The notes beneath the pieces were generated by a model that was not told where the DNA came from, searched no databases, and saw only the letters and a list, made by a program, of their open reading frames with translations. This document shows, piece after piece, positions 62,601 to 64,000 of a stretch of 64,000 nt of DNA (positions within the stretch are counted from its first letter, which is position 1; every line of letters starts with the position of its first letter). The stretch spans positions 40,331,137 through 40,395,136 of the forward strand of contig OZ026833.1 in NCBI GenBank assembly GCA_964023205.1, in the 5' to 3' direction. Both the position numbers and the translations under genes were made by a program. This DNA comes from Lutraria lutraria. Lineage: Eukaryota; Mollusca; Bivalvia; Venerida; Mactridae.

Positions 62601-64000
62601 ATTGTATTTATTTTACTTGCTATGCAAAAATATATATAATATAATGTGTACAAACTGACACAAAGTCTGTGTTTTTTCCTTATCCTTTTTCTTAAATTTG
62701 CCATTTCTGTTAAAGACATTGAACCAGGAATGCGAGGCATGTGACTAATGGACCAGAAAGTCCCCTAATTCCACAGTAGGGGGTAATAAAACAGAGAAGG
62801 TCATTGATAGACTAGCACTTGTTTACATAATCTGTTACTCCATGCTTATAAAAACAAAAGCAATTTAGTCATAAACTTATCATCACTGTAAATCAATAAA
62901 ATTTATTACCCCACTTTTTGACTACCTAGGTGTCAAGTCTACAGACCGTGACCAGACTGGTTTTATCTGACTAGGGGCAATAAAACAATTAAGAGATTAG
63001 ACCACATGTGGATTTGGGGGGGGGGGGGTCACTTATATAGTAGCTGTTCAATGTCTTTAACTATGAGACATACAATAAAAGATCTTAAAGCAAGAATTGT
63101 TATTGCAAACTCCACTAAATTATGCCTTGGGCTGTAAAAATCAACACTTTACACTCAAAATTAAATAAATGTGCAAAGGTAAAACTTGACTCAGTGCCAG
63201 TGATTGAAGGTGCACATTCAGGAATTTATGGCCAGCAATCAAGGTCATCGAGACCCAGACAGAGTGTCTGATAAATGTGTCAAGTTCAAAGGATGTTTTT
63301 AAAACAATCAGGGGTTGTGAAAGTATACCATAGTACAAAAACTTTGACATAGTTGATCATAATTTGGCATGTTAAATGTGGTGGACTATGTTTTTGACTG
63401 ATCTTCAATTGCAAGACCACCCACGTAGATTAAATCTATGTTCAAATACGTAGCACGTGCCAGATAAAAAATATTTGAAGGGGGGTCATAAAACACCAAG
63501 GTGACACATTATTTTGATAATTATATACTGGAAGTGTTCTGAATTATTACTGAATTTCTTATGTTTTCAATTGTTGTTTTTTTCACATGCATTCACGGCA
63601 ATCTTTGTGACTTGAATATTGTTTTACATCAAAGACGAGTAAAGCGGTTGTATATGACTTTTACTGCATCAAATTTGTTTGATGATACGGAATAAAGGAA
63701 AATATTTACGTATGTTTCGACAAATCTAGCATAATTGATGTAAAAAATGAACCATGTGCTTGCAGACTTCTGTGTTCATGATACGTCGAGTTATCGGCGC
63801 ATGACTCGTTTTGTGTTAAATGGTATTTACAACATTTACTGAATAATAGACGAAATATTTTTGTACATGGAATATTGATAATTGTAAGCTTTGGAATAAA
63901 AAATTGGCGATATTTCGAAGGGAAAGGTATCAGTTTAGGTTTGATTTGACGAATTGATTTGACTAGTAGAGTCATATTGTTCTTCAATAAATAAGTCCCG
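59691..64000. other. Upstream or intronic region of the GALNT gene
   Basis: AT-rich. I searched the minus strand for the stem exon that should end just before CKTMKYW (phase 2) and found no convincing candidate. Fragments seen: a 'ttaaaattaagtttgtttgc' piece of the 15165-type MITE at about 61395-61465 and an inverted pair agtagggggtaataaa / tttattaccccact at about 62775-62912. A run of 12 or more G lies near 63017. Confidence 0.5.

Overview
The window looks like a nuclear genome segment of a bivalve mollusc, probably a heterodont clam. It is AT-rich, its genes are split by long introns, and it is dense in short interspersed repeats typical of bivalves: hairpin-ended 'gggccatgatggccct ... ctcacctga' elements, tRNA-headed SINEs, 'gaccttgaccttgatccc' satellites and many small inverted-repeat elements. 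A 200-base assembly gap (N) lies at 6437-6636. The taxon is an inference from repeat content and from the two proteins; no marker gene is present.

Two real protein-coding genes are recognisable, both on the minus strand. (1) TFAP4, the bHLH-leucine-zipper transcription factor AP-4, has five coding exons between 25285 (ATG) and 12607 (stop). Splice phases agree at every junction and give about 406 residues. (2) A GALNT10-like polypeptide N-acetylgalactosaminyltransferase enters from the right. Nine consecutive exon positions between 58384 and 41595 (stop) give most of the GT-A catalytic domain and the whole C-terminal ricin-type lectin domain. One position is represented by two homologous, same-phase exons, so ten exons are present. 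The membrane-anchor and stem exons lie beyond 58384 and were not found; they are probably past the window end.

Layout: 1-8570 is gene-free and repeat-rich, with a 1.7-kb minisatellite, several MITEs, two SINEs and the gap. 8571-12606 is mostly unique sequence and could be a long TFAP4 3' UTR. 12607-25285 is TFAP4, with a Helentron-like element in intron 1 and MITEs in intron 4. 25286-26150 is the TFAP4 upstream region, holding E2F-like sites and two perfect AACAGCTGTT palindromes, the site AP-4 itself prefers. 26150-41594 is intergenic, with foldback elements, a 20-bp homeodomain-core array and two more Helentron-like elements. 41595-58384 is the GALNT gene; its introns carry a 43-bp satellite, a Tc1 transposase relic, a hAT-type element and an 11-copy 138-bp satellite rich in nuclear-receptor half-sites. 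58385-64000 is intron or upstream sequence with a nested MITE pair and a cluster of three TCACGTG boxes.

The two genes have no obvious functional link: one is a nuclear regulator and one a Golgi enzyme that starts mucin-type O-glycosylation. The most notable biology is the tandem duplication of the lectin alpha-repeat exon in the GALNT gene, which would let one enzyme carry alternative lectin modules.
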